Of a stretch of 64,000 nucleotides of DNA, positions 63,633 through 64,000 are shown piece after piece (position 1 is the first letter of the stretch; each line of letters begins with the position of its first letter). This DNA comes from Branchiostoma lanceolatum (Eukaryota; Chordata; Leptocardii; Amphioxiformes; Branchiostomatidae), in the NCBI RefSeq assembly GCF_035083965.1, contig NC_089723.1, forward strand, positions 3,472,001-3,536,000. Reading direction: 5' to 3'. Both the position numbers and the translations under genes were made by a program. The notes below the pieces were generated by a model. That model made no database searches. It saw only the letters and a program-made list of their open reading frames with translations, and had not been told where the DNA came from.

Positions 63633-64000
63633 AGGCACCCAGAGCATTTTATGAGACTTGAAAACTGGAAATATTATAGTTGCTGTAATTTTTATGAAAT
63701 TGACAATTACTGCCACTTTTTACCACATTTGCACTCGGATATCTTATCAAAAGTGTGCAAAAACAGCAAGAAAATAAGCTACATGGTGATATTATAGTTT
63801 TTACGCGCCTACTGTAAATACTGTAGATACCATAGCAATCGCCCACCTCCGTCAAAACGAAGAAATGCAAAATAAAAACATACAAATGCAAATATTTGAC
63901 ATGCAGTCACCTTCTCATTAGTTGAACCGCTAATTGTGATGGACAGTGAGGATCAGTCTATTAGGGCTTAGATTTTCTATGAGTTCATCGTTAACGACAT
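63633..64000. mobile_element. TTAA-flanked nonautonomous element, truncated by window end
   Basis: TTAA at 63629-63632, then AGGCACCCAGAGCATTTTAT. The following sequence is the reverse complement of much of 6587-7096. Confidence 0.78.

Overview
This is a eukaryotic, animal-type window: the genes are intron-rich with GT/AG junctions, there are no operons, and short inverted-repeat elements are dense. A complete ribosomal protein S15 gene with a pyrimidine (TOP) start anchors it in an animal. The density of foldback elements and the domain families present (P2X7-tail-like, KDZ transposase) suggest an invertebrate deuterostome, most likely amphioxus (Branchiostoma). The species is inference. All exon models below were assembled by hand from splice sites and frame continuity.

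Layout. (1) 1-12.87 kb: host DNA with three minus-strand exons of a FERM-domain protein (341-2119), then introns or intergenic DNA full of short nonautonomous elements and a LINE remnant. (2) 12.87-35.58 kb: an apparent very large (about 22.7 kb) DNA transposon. Its ends carry a 68-bp inverted repeat (63 of 68 identical by hand), followed by long subterminal minisatellite arrays. Inside are two divergent multi-exon genes: a KDZ-type (Kyakuja-Dileera-Zisupton) transposase-like protein of 893 aa (plus strand, 21547-29492) and an unrecognised 381-aa protein (minus strand, 16998-19581). (3) 35.6-38.4 kb: host DNA with repeats. (4) 38.403-48.818 kb: a second, 10.4-kb DNA transposon bounded by TTAA on both sides, with a 20-bp perfect terminal inverted repeat. 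It carries two convergent genes: a 785-aa DDE transposase of Kolobok-like type with an apparently complete D, D, DxxH, E set (plus), and a 598-aa protein with the cysteine-rich P2X7 C-terminal 'ballast' domain (minus). (5) 49-51.4 kb: an isolated candidate first exon and a LINE remnant. (6) 51.41-55.64 kb: RPS15. (7) 58.08 kb to past 63.2 kb: the last four exons of a single-pass membrane protein on the minus strand. Its largest visible intron holds degenerate telomere-like CCCTAA repeats.

The main discovery candidates are the two large transposons, each pairing an intron-containing transposase gene with a second intron-containing gene. The P2X7-ballast protein as a passenger or accessory gene of a TTAA-type transposon is the most notable. 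The KDZ element shows asymmetric subterminal arrays, one containing a 273-bp palindrome. All gene functions rest on motif recognition by eye; no database search was possible.
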